64,000 nucleotides of DNA, from positions 186,001 through 250,000 of the forward strand of contig NZ_JACDZE010000004.1 of NCBI RefSeq assembly GCF_014042165.1, read 5' to 3'. The notes beneath the pieces were generated by a model. The model was given only the letters and a program-made list of their open reading frames with translations. It made no database searches and was not told the DNA's origin. Numbering within the stretch: position 1 is the first letter of the stretch; each line of letters begins with the position of its first letter. This stretch comes from Moheibacter lacus. GTDB taxonomy: Bacteria; Bacteroidota; Bacteroidia; Flavobacteriales; Weeksellaceae. This document shows, in pieces, positions 19,549 to 28,357 of this stretch. A program made the position numbers and the translations under genes.

Positions 19549-20087
19549 GATTGGTTTTTTATAAGTTCTTTTAGTTTTTTCAAACAGCGGGCTTTTTGAC
19601 TTTTGGCTACATCTTTATTTTCATACTTCATGATTTCCGTAATATGATCCAGTTTTTTTTCTTCATAATAAAACAAAGTCAGGATTTGCTGACATTGTCC
19701 TCCTAATTTTTTGAGGTTATCTCTCAAAAGGTTCACGTTTTCATCAGGTTCCAAATCAGACTCCGTTTCCCATTCTATTTGAAAATCTTTTAATTCTTCA
19801 TTTAAAACAGCAGGTTTCTCGCTTTTCATTTTTCCAAAAATCATATACTTTCCGATGGCAAAAAAATAGGTTTTCAGTGAACTGTTCAGTTCATCCAACT
19901 TTCCTTTTCTGGCGTTTTCACAAAGTGCGATGAAAGCATCTTGATAAACATCTGAAATCTCATCTTTGGCCATCTCATATCGGCTTGCAAAACGTGAAAA
20001 TTCAGATTTGTGTTCTTTATAAAAATGCTGAATTGTTTTTTCATCACCTTTTTTCAATAAGCTAATTATCTGATAGTCTTTATTCAT
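19545..20087 (-). CDS. ECF-type RNA polymerase sigma factor
   Basis: A 180-residue sigma-70 family protein without region 1 or 3. Region 2 includes DEISDVYQDAFIALCEN, and region 4 is a helix-turn-helix around LDHITEIMKYENKDVAKSQ followed by a basic end, as in ECF factors of Bacteroidota that accompany CHAT/TPR genes. It is first in a two-gene unit with the TPR anti-sigma (ATGA overlap) and is read away from the barrel and lipoprotein genes at 20223-23437, with 135 bases between. It probably directs transcription of its own operon and of those divergent genes. No consensus promoter could be identified in the gap. Confidence 0.88.
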   Translation of the reverse strand: MNKDYQIISLLKKGDEKTIQHFYKEHKSEFSRFASRYEMAKDEISDVYQDAFIALCENARKGKLDELNSSLKTYFFAIGKYMIFGKMKSEKPAVLNEELKDFQIEWETESDLEPDENVNLLRDNLKKLGGQCQQILTLFYYEEKKLDHITEIMKYENKDVAKSQKARCLKKLKELIKNQS

Positions 20088-20222
20088 TAGTGTGAAATTT
20101 ACATTTTGGTAAGCATTTTATTTTTCTGATGTTTACTTTTTCCTTTTTCCTTCACTAATTAAAGAAATCGCTTTGTATCGTCAGAGCTAAATGTTAACAA
20201 TTATAAATTAATTAATGAAGTT

Positions 20223-20720
20223 ATGAAAAAAAATCTATCAATTTTCATTTTGACCATCACGATATCAATAGGTGTTCAGGCGCAAGAAGACATTCGTATC
20301 GGCGCTTTAGTCGGTTATGGTTCTGAAATAGAATCTTTTGGCGTAGGAGTCAACGCCGAATTTCCGGTTATGAAAAACCTGACTGTTTCTCCCTCTTTTG
20401 TTTTTTATCTGCCAAAGGATGATGACTTTATCAAAACGAATGTTTTCGAATTCAATGCAAACGCCAATTATTATTTCCTTACCACAGATGCTTTAGGCGT
20501 TTACGGATTGGCGGGAGTCAATTACAGCCATGTGAAAACCGACATTGATTTTGGTATTCTGGGAGATGGCAGTACCAGCGAAGGAAAAGTCGGACTTAAC
20601 ATCGGAGCCGGAACCAATTTCAATTTAGGAGGCAGAATTCTTCCCTTTGCTGAAGTAAAATACATTTTGAGTGACTTTGATCAATTCGTCATCGCTGCTG
20701 GAGTGAAGTTTAACCTTTAA
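20223..20720 (+). CDS. Small outer-membrane beta-barrel protein
   Basis: A 165-residue protein with a signal peptide cut after VQAQ. The rest is made of alternating short strands (SEIESFGVGVNAEF, LTVSPSFVFYLP, NANYYFLTTD, GAGTNFNLGG) and ends VIAAGVKFNL, a C-terminal aromatic/leucine strand typical of eight-stranded OmpA/OmpW-like barrels. It is the first gene of a + strand run of envelope proteins that diverges from the ECF sigma gene. The next gene follows after 10 bases, so they are probably co-transcribed. The exact function is unknown. Confidence 0.75.
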   Translation: MKKNLSIFILTITISIGVQAQEDIRIGALVGYGSEIESFGVGVNAEFPVMKNLTVSPSFVFYLPKDDDFIKTNVFEFNANANYYFLTTDALGVYGLAGVNYSHVKTDIDFGILGDGSTSEGKVGLNIGAGTNFNLGGRILPFAEVKYILSDFDQFVIAAGVKFNL

Positions 20721-20730
20721 ACAAATAAAT

Positions 20731-21303
20731 ATGAAAAGAATAATTAAGAAATTCATTGCATTTGCAGTCCTTTCAGTTTCTTTGATTGCTTGTTCGGGTA
20801 GTGATGATAATAACGATCCAGGCGCCCCTCAGGGAGATGACAACCCAACGCATCGTTACACATTTAAAGTCAATGGAAACGATATTGCGAACGCTACGTA
20901 TGCATTTGGAATTCCGTATGATGACCATGGAGGTGGACTCGCTTATTTTGAGCCTGAAAATGATTATGTTGTGGTCTCTGCCTATCATCAGAACAACGAT
21001 CCGGGAATCAAAGCCGACTTTGTTTACTTAGGTGATATCATACAACCTTTAGCTCTGAATGAAACGGATAATCAGGATACTTCCGTCATATTTGTGAATT
21101 TCACGCATCAAGGACAGAATTATACACTGGAAAGTGTTTCCGGAACCTGTACTTCCTATTTTATGGAAACATTTCCTTTCGGTGTCACCAATTCAGGAAA
21201 ATCTACATTTAAAGTTGGCTTCTCGGGGACTTTCCGGAATATAGTCAACATCAACGAAACCTTTCAGATAACGGAAGGGGAAATAGAAGTTTATAACAAT
21301 TAA
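20731..21303 (+). CDS. Small lipoprotein, family member 1
   Basis: A 190-residue protein with a type II signal (VSLIACSGSDDN), lipidated at the Cys and followed by an acidic linker that favours surface export in Bacteroidota. The mature part shares with the genes at 21316 and 22841 a pattern of HQGQNYTLESVSGTC and a C-terminal FKVGFSGTF strand, so the three are paralogues. No enzyme motif is visible. It is tightly packed between the barrel gene (10 bases) and the next lipoprotein gene (12 bases). Confidence 0.75.
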   Translation: MKRIIKKFIAFAVLSVSLIACSGSDDNNDPGAPQGDDNPTHRYTFKVNGNDIANATYAFGIPYDDHGGGLAYFEPENDYVVVSAYHQNNDPGIKADFVYLGDIIQPLALNETDNQDTSVIFVNFTHQGQNYTLESVSGTCTSYFMETFPFGVTNSGKSTFKVGFSGTFRNIVNINETFQITEGEIEVYNN

Positions 21304-21315
21304 AAAATACAAAAC

Positions 21316-21867
21316 ATGAAAAAATTAGAATTTATATTTATTTGCTTATTTGCCATTGCAATCACAGCTTGTTCAAGCGATGATAACGGCGACCAACCCG
21401 GTCAGACCGGAGGAGATCATTCGTACACCTTTACAATCACTGGTCCCGGAGTGAATGGTGAAACTTTTACAGCCACGGTTCCCAATCAGGAAATTTATAA
21501 TTTTTATACGCCTATTCCCAACTCGTCTTACATGGGAGCTTATTTTTCATTATCGAATGGAACTGAAACCATTGCAGGGAATTTTCTAAAAGATAATAAC
21601 AACATCCGTCCGTTGGGCGATAATTCCGGAAACAATATTGAAGATTCCCAATTAAACATCATATTCAGCCATCAAGGACAGGTTTATACCTTGGAAAGTA
21701 TTTCCGGAAATTGTAGTTCTGAAAGGTTTGAAGTAGGTACGGAAGGTTCTACCGCTTCATTTAAAATTTCATTTACAGGTGTTTTTACGGGAGGTATTAC
21801 GGGAACCAATGATCCTGAAGAATATCAAGTTACGGGCACGGTTGACACTAAATTTTACCAAGATTAA
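21316..21867 (+). CDS. Small lipoprotein, family member 2
   Basis: A 183-residue lipoprotein with lipobox AITAC and the acidic tether SSDDNGDQPG. Its core repeats the family features HQGQVYTLESISGNC and FKISFTGVFTGG seen in the gene just upstream, so the two arose by tandem duplication. No catalytic residues are recognised; an extracellular binding or structural role is possible. It lies in the same + strand unit, 12 bases after its paralogue and 12 bases before the next gene. Confidence 0.75.
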   Translation: MKKLEFIFICLFAIAITACSSDDNGDQPGQTGGDHSYTFTITGPGVNGETFTATVPNQEIYNFYTPIPNSSYMGAYFSLSNGTETIAGNFLKDNNNIRPLGDNSGNNIEDSQLNIIFSHQGQVYTLESISGNCSSERFEVGTEGSTASFKISFTGVFTGGITGTNDPEEYQVTGTVDTKFYQD

Positions 21868-21879
21868 ATTCATACAGAT

Positions 21880-22806
21880 ATGAAAACAATTTTTAAATTC
21901 ATGACTCTGGTGTTCTTTATCGGATGCGGAATCAATGGCAATGCTCAATTTCTAAAAAAATTGGGTGAGAAAGTAGAAAATGCGGTTGAAAGAAAAATTG
22001 ATAAAAAAACAAAAGAACAAGAAGCAAAATTAGACCGTAAAATAGAAGAAGGTGTAGATAAGGTTTTTGATACACCCGAAGATGCGATCAACGAGGAAAT
22101 TAAAAAAGAAAAAAACAACAAAAAGGAAAATAAGAAGGCCAATAATAAATCGACTGATATCAGTATCGAAGACATGATGGGCGCCATGCAGTCTTCAGCT
22201 GATATCGAAGTTGCAGGAAAATACCATTTCAATCAGAAAGTTTTGTATACCCTCAGGGATAAAAATCAAAACAAATCCAGTGAACTTACGTATTACTTCG
22301 GTACGGATAAAGGTATTTTGGGAGTGGACATGTCTGCTGATGCAAACGCATTTATCCTTTACGACATGAAACAAAATGCGATGATTATGTTTTCCAATAA
22401 AGACAAAACCATGCAGGTAATTTCCATGGATATGTTTGGTGCGATTTTCGGAAATTCGGAAGAGGAAGATCAAGATGATTTCACGTTCAAAAAAGTACCG
22501 GGTTCTAAAAAAATTGCCGGTTACAATTGCGATAAATATGAATTAATATCTGAGAATTTAAAAGGAGAATTCTGGTTTAGTTCGGAAGTGGATATTGATA
22601 TGAGTCAATTTTCAAAAGCTTTTCTCAGTGTTGGGAAAAACGCAAGCGAAAAGCTACCCAGTTTCAAAGTTTTACAAAATGGATTTATGATGGAAATGAA
22701 TACTGTCGATGAACAAAACAACTTCAGTACTTCCATGACCGTCCGGGAAATTTCCAAAACCAATCATTCCATCAACACCTCTCAATACAAACGGATGCAA
22801 ATGTAA
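21880..22806 (+). CDS. DUF4412-like exported protein
   Basis: A 308-residue protein with a signal peptide ending NGNAQ. A strongly charged helical segment of lysine and glutamate runs ~25-95, and the following beta-rich domain (GKYHFNQKVLYTLRD, KKIAGYNCDKYEL, FWFSSEVDIDM) matches the DUF4412 type, which resembles LolA-like periplasmic folds. The function is unknown; such domains often bind hydrophobic ligands. It sits inside the lipoprotein cluster with short gaps, so it is probably made together with them. Confidence 0.65.
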   Translation: MKTIFKFMTLVFFIGCGINGNAQFLKKLGEKVENAVERKIDKKTKEQEAKLDRKIEEGVDKVFDTPEDAINEEIKKEKNNKKENKKANNKSTDISIEDMMGAMQSSADIEVAGKYHFNQKVLYTLRDKNQNKSSELTYYFGTDKGILGVDMSADANAFILYDMKQNAMIMFSNKDKTMQVISMDMFGAIFGNSEEEDQDDFTFKKVPGSKKIAGYNCDKYELISENLKGEFWFSSEVDIDMSQFSKAFLSVGKNASEKLPSFKVLQNGFMMEMNTVDEQNNFSTSMTVREISKTNHSINTSQYKRMQM

Positions 22807-22840
22807 AAGGGATTCTTAATTAGTAAAACAAAATCAAATC

Positions 22841-23437
22841 ATGAAAAAAATCTTAAAATTCTCGTCAATGATGTTTTGCATCCTTGCGATGGTCATTTCT
22901 TGCGGACAAAATCCTGAAGAAAATGCCAAAAATAAAGTGGCCGAAGAGTTAGGCATCGACAAATCCGATTTGGAAAATCAATCCTATTACAGTTTAACAA
23001 TCCAGAAAGGAACTTTAAAAGGTGTGCAATTTTCTGTTCCGGATTATGTAAGTACCTACGATGGATTCCGAGCTGATGAAAACGGCAATGTACAGTTGAC
23101 TTCCGTAACTTTTGTGGATCCTCAACAAGGAAATTCTACTGCAAACATCAGCTGGGACGGAAACCAAACCAAAGCCCTCAGCGCCAATCCTGATGCAACG
23201 GAAGGTACATTTTTAGAATTCAAATTAAAAAAAGATGGAAAGGACTATCATTTCACATCGATCAGCGGACAGACCAAAGTCGAGTCTTATGAAGATGTAA
23301 ATATCAAAGACGAAATGATCAATCATACATTCACTAAAAGAAATGTGAACATGAGTTTTTCCGGATTGTTTAAAGAAAATATTTCCGGCGAAGAAGTTAA
23401 AATAGAAGGAATTGTACAATTTGTAAATTCAAAGTAA
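22841..23437 (+). CDS. Small lipoprotein, family member 3
   Basis: A 198-residue protein with lipobox VISC at Cys21. A short helical start follows (AKNKVAEELGIDKSDL), then a beta-rich body. The segments DYHFTSISGQTKVESY and VNMSFSGLFKENISG align with the matching strands of the lipoproteins at 20731 and 21316, so this is a more distant third paralogue. It ends the compact + strand unit; a 115-base AT-rich gap separates it from the next gene. The function is not recognised. Confidence 0.72.
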   Translation: MKKILKFSSMMFCILAMVISCGQNPEENAKNKVAEELGIDKSDLENQSYYSLTIQKGTLKGVQFSVPDYVSTYDGFRADENGNVQLTSVTFVDPQQGNSTANISWDGNQTKALSANPDATEGTFLEFKLKKDGKDYHFTSISGQTKVESYEDVNIKDEMINHTFTKRNVNMSFSGLFKENISGEEVKIEGIVQFVNSK

Positions 23438-23552
23438 TAAAAAGAATTTTTTAGGTAAGAATCTTAAATTGAACTACATAAATAATTTTACGATTGAAAA
23501 CAACAAAGAATAATTTTTCTATTAAAAAAAATAACCTCATTAAATCAAGATT

Positions 23553-25172
23553 ATGAAAAAATCAATCATATTGATACTAACTTTTTTTTGTGCAATCTCT
23601 TTAGCAGATGCACAAGAATTCCAAATGGTAAAAGACATTCATCTTACCGGAAATTCATCACCTTTATTTTTTACGGCATACAATGGCAAATTTTATTTCG
23701 AAGCCAATTCTGAAAATGACGGAAAAGAACTTTGGGTAAGCGATGGCAGCGAATCAGGAACGCAATTGGTAAAAGATATAAATTCTTTAGGAAACTCCAA
23801 TTTGGGTGGATTAACGGTTTATGAAAACAAATTATATTTCGTTGCCACTGACGGTGTGAACGGTCATGAACTTTGGACCAGCGATGGAACAGAAGCCGGA
23901 ACACAGATGGTAAAAGACATCAACCCATCCGGCGATTCTTCTCCCAATTATTTTACGGTTTATAACGGGAAGCTCTATTTTGAAGCAAACGATGATCTAC
24001 ATGGACGGGAACTTTGGGTTTCAGATGGTACCGAAGCCGGGACACAAATGCTCAAAGACATCAATGGTAATCCAGGCGAGGGAGCCGGAGCAGGTTTTTT
24101 GACCGTTTTTGATGGTAAGTTGTACTTTTCTGCCTATGGCGATGTAGCCAATGGTAGAGAACTATGGGTTACAGACGGCACAGAAGCCGGAACGCAAATG
24201 CTGAAAGATATCCGACCTGGCTATGGCAGTTCTGTTGCCAAATATTTTACGCCTTACAATGGAAAACTCTATTTTGCCGCTGACAACGGCTCTGATGGCG
24301 ATGAATTGTGGGTCACAGATGGCACAGAGACCGGAACGCAGATGGTTAAAAATATAAACACCATAGAGGGTTCCAATCCAAACGGATTTATTATCATGAA
24401 CGATAAACTTTATTTTTCCGCCAGCACATCAGATCATGGCATTGAGCTTTGGGTAACGGATGGCAGCGAGTCGGGCACGCAGATGGTCAAAGATATTTAT
24501 CCGTTACACGGAAATGGTTCCCCGAGAGATTATGTTGTTTTTAATAACCAACTTTACTTTACAGCTTATGACAATTCAAATGGGTCTGAACTATGGGTAT
24601 CAGATGGAACGGAAGCTGGCACCATGATGCTGAAAAATATTCATCCTACTGCTGATTCGTTTCCGGGATTTTTTACCGTTTATGATGAAAAACTATATTT
24701 CACGGCAGACGACGGCTCAAACGGAATAGAATTTTGGGTAACAGATGGCACGGAGGCAGGAACCCAAAAAATAGCACCTGAAATTGCGCCCGGTTCTGAG
24801 CCCACTAATTCAGGTCCCATGCGAAGAGCTTATCAGTTATTTGAATACCAGAATAGTCTTTATTTCAATGCTAATTTTACCAATGACGGACTGGAACTAT
24901 GGAAGTTTACCTCCGAAAATATGAATGTTCAAGACTTTATTTCAACTTCGATTCACTTATATCCAAATCCTGTTAAAAATGAATTCTACATTTCGTCTGA
25001 TCAAATGATTGACCAAGTCTTGATTTATGATGTTGCGGGAAAATTGATTTTTCAAAAAGAATTTAATCAAAAAGAGGTTAAAATTAATTCGACTCCATTT
25101 GAAAAAGGAGTTTACGTGGTAAAAATCAGATCGCATAAAGCATGGAAAACACTCAAATTAATTAAAAATTAG
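23553..25172 (+). CDS. Secreted ELWxxDGTxxGT-repeat protein with T9SS sorting domain
   Basis: A 539-residue protein. A signal peptide ends SLADAQ. About eight tandem units of ~50 residues follow, each with the core G-x-ELWVTDGTEAGTQM-x-K-[DN]-I and a later NGKLYFxA strand, probably blades of a beta-propeller. The C-terminal ~75 residues are a type A T9SS sorting domain (IHLYPNPVKNEF ... KGVYVVKI), so the protein crosses the outer membrane through the Por/T9SS machinery. The repeats are similar at DNA level, which favours copy-number change. The next gene begins four bases after the stop. Confidence 0.85.
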   Translation: MKKSIILILTFFCAISLADAQEFQMVKDIHLTGNSSPLFFTAYNGKFYFEANSENDGKELWVSDGSESGTQLVKDINSLGNSNLGGLTVYENKLYFVATDGVNGHELWTSDGTEAGTQMVKDINPSGDSSPNYFTVYNGKLYFEANDDLHGRELWVSDGTEAGTQMLKDINGNPGEGAGAGFLTVFDGKLYFSAYGDVANGRELWVTDGTEAGTQMLKDIRPGYGSSVAKYFTPYNGKLYFAADNGSDGDELWVTDGTETGTQMVKNINTIEGSNPNGFIIMNDKLYFSASTSDHGIELWVTDGSESGTQMVKDIYPLHGNGSPRDYVVFNNQLYFTAYDNSNGSELWVSDGTEAGTMMLKNIHPTADSFPGFFTVYDEKLYFTADDGSNGIEFWVTDGTEAGTQKIAPEIAPGSEPTNSGPMRRAYQLFEYQNSLYFNANFTNDGLELWKFTSENMNVQDFISTSIHLYPNPVKNEFYISSDQMIDQVLIYDVAGKLIFQKEFNQKEVKINSTPFEKGVYVVKIRSHKAWKTLKLIKN

Positions 25173-25176
25173 AAAA

Positions 25177-26712
25177 ATGAAAAATTCAGCAAATATATAT
25201 AAACTGCTTGTCCTGCTAATAAGTTCATTATCAATTGCTCAAACACCCTATTTACAATGGCAAAAGACTTTTGGTGGAAGTTTGTATGACAGCGGGATGG
25301 GGATTATTCCTACTTCAGATGGGAATTTTGTAATCATTGGTAATTCCGAATCTGCGGACGGAGATTCTCCAACGAACCACGGCGGAAATGACATTTGGCT
25401 GGTGAAGATTTTACCCAATGGGGAACTCTACGGTGAAGTAACAAGAGGAGGTTCTCAATATGACGCCGCAAGCGCGATCATTGAAACTACCGATAATGGT
25501 CTGCTTATAGCGGGCGAAAGTATGTCCAATGATTTCGCAGCAAATAAAGGAGGTATAGATGCCATCATGCTTAAACTGGATGAAAATGGAGGAGCAGATT
25601 GGGTTCAAAATTATGGAGGATCGGGCGATGATGTCGCCGTCGATTTGATTGAGACGGAAGATGGCGGGGTTTTATTCGTTGGTTTCACGGATTCTGAAGA
25701 CGGAGATTTAAATCAAAATTTTGGAAGATTGGATGTTTGGGTTGTCAAAATAAATGCCCAAGGCGTTATCCAATGGAATCAGACGTATGGAGGTTCTGAA
25801 AATGACACGCCCAAAGCTGTGATTCAGAATTCGGATGGAAATTACCTCATAGCCGGGCAAACTTTTTCCAATGACAACCATGTAACAGAAAATAAAGGAA
25901 ACGGTGACATTTGGTTGCTGGAAATCTCACCTGACGGAACGCTTTTATGGCAGAAAACTTTTGGAGGAAGCAATGTGGAAGATGCATTTGATCTGAAACA
26001 AACGACGGACGACGGCTACCTCATTGCCGGCATTACTTCTTCTCAAGACGGTGATGTTTCGGATGGAAATGGAGGTTCAGACGCATGGATTCTGAGATTG
26101 GATGCCAACAAAGAATTAAGCTGGGAGAAAAACTATGGCGGTTCGGAATCGGAGCAATTCAGAGGGATAGAATTATTTGCCGATGACAGTTTTGTTGCCC
26201 ATGGATACTCAAATTCTTCTGACGGAGATCTGACCGAAAATAAAGGAGATTTTGATTTCTGGGTGATGAGAGTAGATGCTGAAGGAGAATTGATTTGGCA
26301 AAAAAGCATGGGTGGTTCAGATCGTGATTATGGCAGAGGGCTTGCGGTAGCAGAGGACGGCTCGTATAAAATTGTAGGCTACACACTTTCTGATGATGGC
26401 GATATAGATTTGAATAAAGGTGATTATGATCTTTGGGTGTTATCACTCGCAGCAGATCCTTTGAGTTTGGATGAATTGGAAGAGATTAAATTGAAAGTGT
26501 ATCCAAATCCCGTTTCCGATTTTGTCCATATCCAATCTAAATTTCCTTTGAATAACATTACTATTCATGACTTAACGGGAAAAAAAGTTAAAAATGATTT
26601 TACGGGAAAAAATATAGTCACATTAAATATAAGTGATTTACCAGCTGGAACTTATGTTTTGAGCATAGAAACAAAAGGGGAAATCTACAAACAAAAACTT
26701 TTAAAGAAATAG
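25177..26712 (+). CDS. Secreted seven-repeat beta-propeller-like protein with T9SS sorting domain
   Basis: A 511-residue protein with a signal peptide ending LSIAQ. Seven repeats of ~58 residues follow the pattern W-Q-K-[TS]-[FY]-GGS-x-x-D ... T-x-DGGYLIAG-x-[TS]-S-x-DGD ... G-x-D-x-W-[LV]-x-[KR]-[LV]-D-x-x-G. That number suits a closed seven-bladed propeller. A T9SS type A sorting domain ends the protein (LKVYPNPVSDF ... LPAGTYVLSI ... KQKLLKK). It lies four bases after the other T9SS cargo gene and is surely co-transcribed with it. The role on the cell surface is unknown; acidic DGD turns may bind calcium. Confidence 0.83.
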   Translation: MKNSANIYKLLVLLISSLSIAQTPYLQWQKTFGGSLYDSGMGIIPTSDGNFVIIGNSESADGDSPTNHGGNDIWLVKILPNGELYGEVTRGGSQYDAASAIIETTDNGLLIAGESMSNDFAANKGGIDAIMLKLDENGGADWVQNYGGSGDDVAVDLIETEDGGVLFVGFTDSEDGDLNQNFGRLDVWVVKINAQGVIQWNQTYGGSENDTPKAVIQNSDGNYLIAGQTFSNDNHVTENKGNGDIWLLEISPDGTLLWQKTFGGSNVEDAFDLKQTTDDGYLIAGITSSQDGDVSDGNGGSDAWILRLDANKELSWEKNYGGSESEQFRGIELFADDSFVAHGYSNSSDGDLTENKGDFDFWVMRVDAEGELIWQKSMGGSDRDYGRGLAVAEDGSYKIVGYTLSDDGDIDLNKGDYDLWVLSLAADPLSLDELEEIKLKVYPNPVSDFVHIQSKFPLNNITIHDLTGKKVKNDFTGKNIVTLNISDLPAGTYVLSIETKGEIYKQKLLKK

Positions 26713-26755
26713 ATAAAACTAACATTATCAGACTTTTTTCATGTTTGTACTCTGT

Positions 26756-26799
26756 AGCGCAGTTGAAATTTTTTCCTGAACCAAGTGTTCAGCTGCGCT
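26756..26799 (+). terminator. 12-bp hairpin between the T9SS cargo gene and the next lipoprotein gene
   Basis: AGCGCAGTTGAA (26756-26767) pairs with TTCAGCTGCGCT (26788-26799) with one U-G wobble and a 20-base loop. There is no T-run after it, so it is an imperfect terminator, an attenuator-like structure or an mRNA-end stabiliser. Confidence 0.4.
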
Positions 26800-26835
26800 T
26801 ATGAGTTATTCAATTAATAATTTAATCATCTTTAT

Positions 26836-27558
26836 ATGAAAATAAAATACAATTTTCCAATCTTTTTATCCATGCTATTTTTCACTCAAATTTCTTGTGA
26901 GAAACCGGAAAATAAAGTGAAATCAAAAGTAAATCCAACGACCAAACAAGAAACTGCTGCTTGCAAATGCCTAGAAAAATATGATACAGATCCTACTTTT
27001 TTTAATGAGGAATTTGTATCTGAATTTGCAGAAACTAATCCTGCCAAAGTAGAAAAAAACGGCAAAGGAAATTATATTTACTATACGGCTTCTTGGGAAA
27101 AAGACAGCCAACCTTATTTTCTAAGCATCGAAAGTTTGACCCATCTGGATAATCTCAAAAAACAATACGAATATGTTTTTAAAAACAAAAATCTCACGTT
27201 AGTAGAATACGTCCAGAAAACCTATGCCAACAAAACGGATGAGGAAATAGATAAAAACAAAGCATTACTCAATGAGCAATATGAAAAACAAAACCCGGAG
27301 TTGGATGAAAACGAGGAAAAGGTAAAAAATGAAATGCAGGATACGTTTCTGGACATGGAGAAAAATGCTTACACAGAAATACAGGATTTGGGTGATTATG
27401 CGGTTTACAACAGCAAAACAAATGATCTTTATGTAGTTTGCGGAAATGTTTTTTTTCAAATTCGGGGACAAGTGGGACCTTGGGGTAAAAATGACCGCCA
27501 AAAAGGAGTGGAACTCGTCGTAAATGCTTCCCGTAAAATAATAAATTTGTGTTTATAA
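26836..27558 (+). CDS. Lipoprotein of unknown function
   Basis: A 240-residue protein with a type II signal peptide and lipobox QISC at ~Cys20. A charged helical middle follows (KNALLNEQYEKQNPELDENEE region), then a C-terminal domain with VVCGNVFFQIRGQVGPWG. A KCLEKYD motif follows the linker. I recognise no family. It precedes another exported protein by 9 bases, so the two are probably one operon; the hairpin upstream separates it from the T9SS genes. Confidence 0.6.
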   Translation: MKIKYNFPIFLSMLFFTQISCEKPENKVKSKVNPTTKQETAACKCLEKYDTDPTFFNEEFVSEFAETNPAKVEKNGKGNYIYYTASWEKDSQPYFLSIESLTHLDNLKKQYEYVFKNKNLTLVEYVQKTYANKTDEEIDKNKALLNEQYEKQNPELDENEEKVKNEMQDTFLDMEKNAYTEIQDLGDYAVYNSKTNDLYVVCGNVFFQIRGQVGPWGKNDRQKGVELVVNASRKIINLCL

Positions 27559-27567
27559 TTCATAAAA

Positions 27568-28299
27568 ATGAAGTACTCCCACATTCTTTTAATCCTTCTG
27601 ACATTCCAAACAGTTGGGGCACAACAGAAAAAAGTTGAAACATCCAAAGAATTTTCTTTCGATAGGGCACTCATTTACCAATATACTTATCCGGATTCGG
27701 AAGGAGAATTTTGGGTGTACCACCACGAAAATGGAACGATTCTCTATGTTCCTCAAGACGAAATGATTGATTTTGTAATTGCTGATACTTTAGGAAATTA
27801 CTACACATTCGGAGACAATGGTCACGGTGAAAAAGTGGTTACCTCGCAACGCATACAAAACCTAAGCGACAGGATAAATGAGATGAATCCCGAACTTCCG
27901 TTATCAAATGAATTTTTGGAAATTACGCCCTTGAGTTTCGAACGAATTGTAGACCAAAAAGATGCTTTACTATCTGAAATTAAATCTGTGGGTTATGAAT
28001 TGATATATCAAAAAATGGCAGGTCAGCAACACGTTTTTGTAACCGATCAGATTTTAGTCAATGCTAATTTGTTGTACGGACTTACAAGAATCGAAGGAGA
28101 TGTACAACTAAAAGTACCTGATTTCTATTTTGCAGGGATTTTTAATCCAGATCAATTGGTCACGCACATAGAAAGAGATAATTTCATACTAAAACTGATC
28201 AGCTATGAGTACAATCCGTATTTAGTCGATTTGTCAGTATACAATTATTATATACAAGATGAGCAAGGAAATTGGATGAAGACTCCGTTGCCTTTCTAA
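27568..28299 (+). CDS. Exported protein of unknown function
   Basis: A 243-residue protein with a short signal peptide (MKYSHILLILLTFQTVGAQ). The mature part is mixed alpha/beta with YHHENGTILYVPQDEM and YYTFGDNGHGEKVV and has no motif I can link to a function. It follows the lipoprotein at 26836 after 9 bases and is the last complete gene before the right-hand repeat. The downstream flank is degenerate DNA with an IS3-type relic. Confidence 0.6.
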   Translation: MKYSHILLILLTFQTVGAQQKKVETSKEFSFDRALIYQYTYPDSEGEFWVYHHENGTILYVPQDEMIDFVIADTLGNYYTFGDNGHGEKVVTSQRIQNLSDRINEMNPELPLSNEFLEITPLSFERIVDQKDALLSEIKSVGYELIYQKMAGQQHVFVTDQILVNANLLYGLTRIEGDVQLKVPDFYFAGIFNPDQLVTHIERDNFILKLISYEYNPYLVDLSVYNYYIQDEQGNWMKTPLPF

Positions 28300-28357
28300 T
28301 AATAGAAATTTGATTGTGTATGTTTTCAAACTAAATTAGACATTTCATGTTAAATTC

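Noticed and set aside
23700-24780. CRISPR-like or satellite repeat array
   Set aside because: The repeats are ~150 bp, imperfect and in frame; they encode the ELWxxDGT protein units.
26756-26799. Insertion-sequence terminal inverted repeat
   Set aside because: The arms are only 12 bp and 20 bases apart with no element between; it is better explained as an RNA hairpin.
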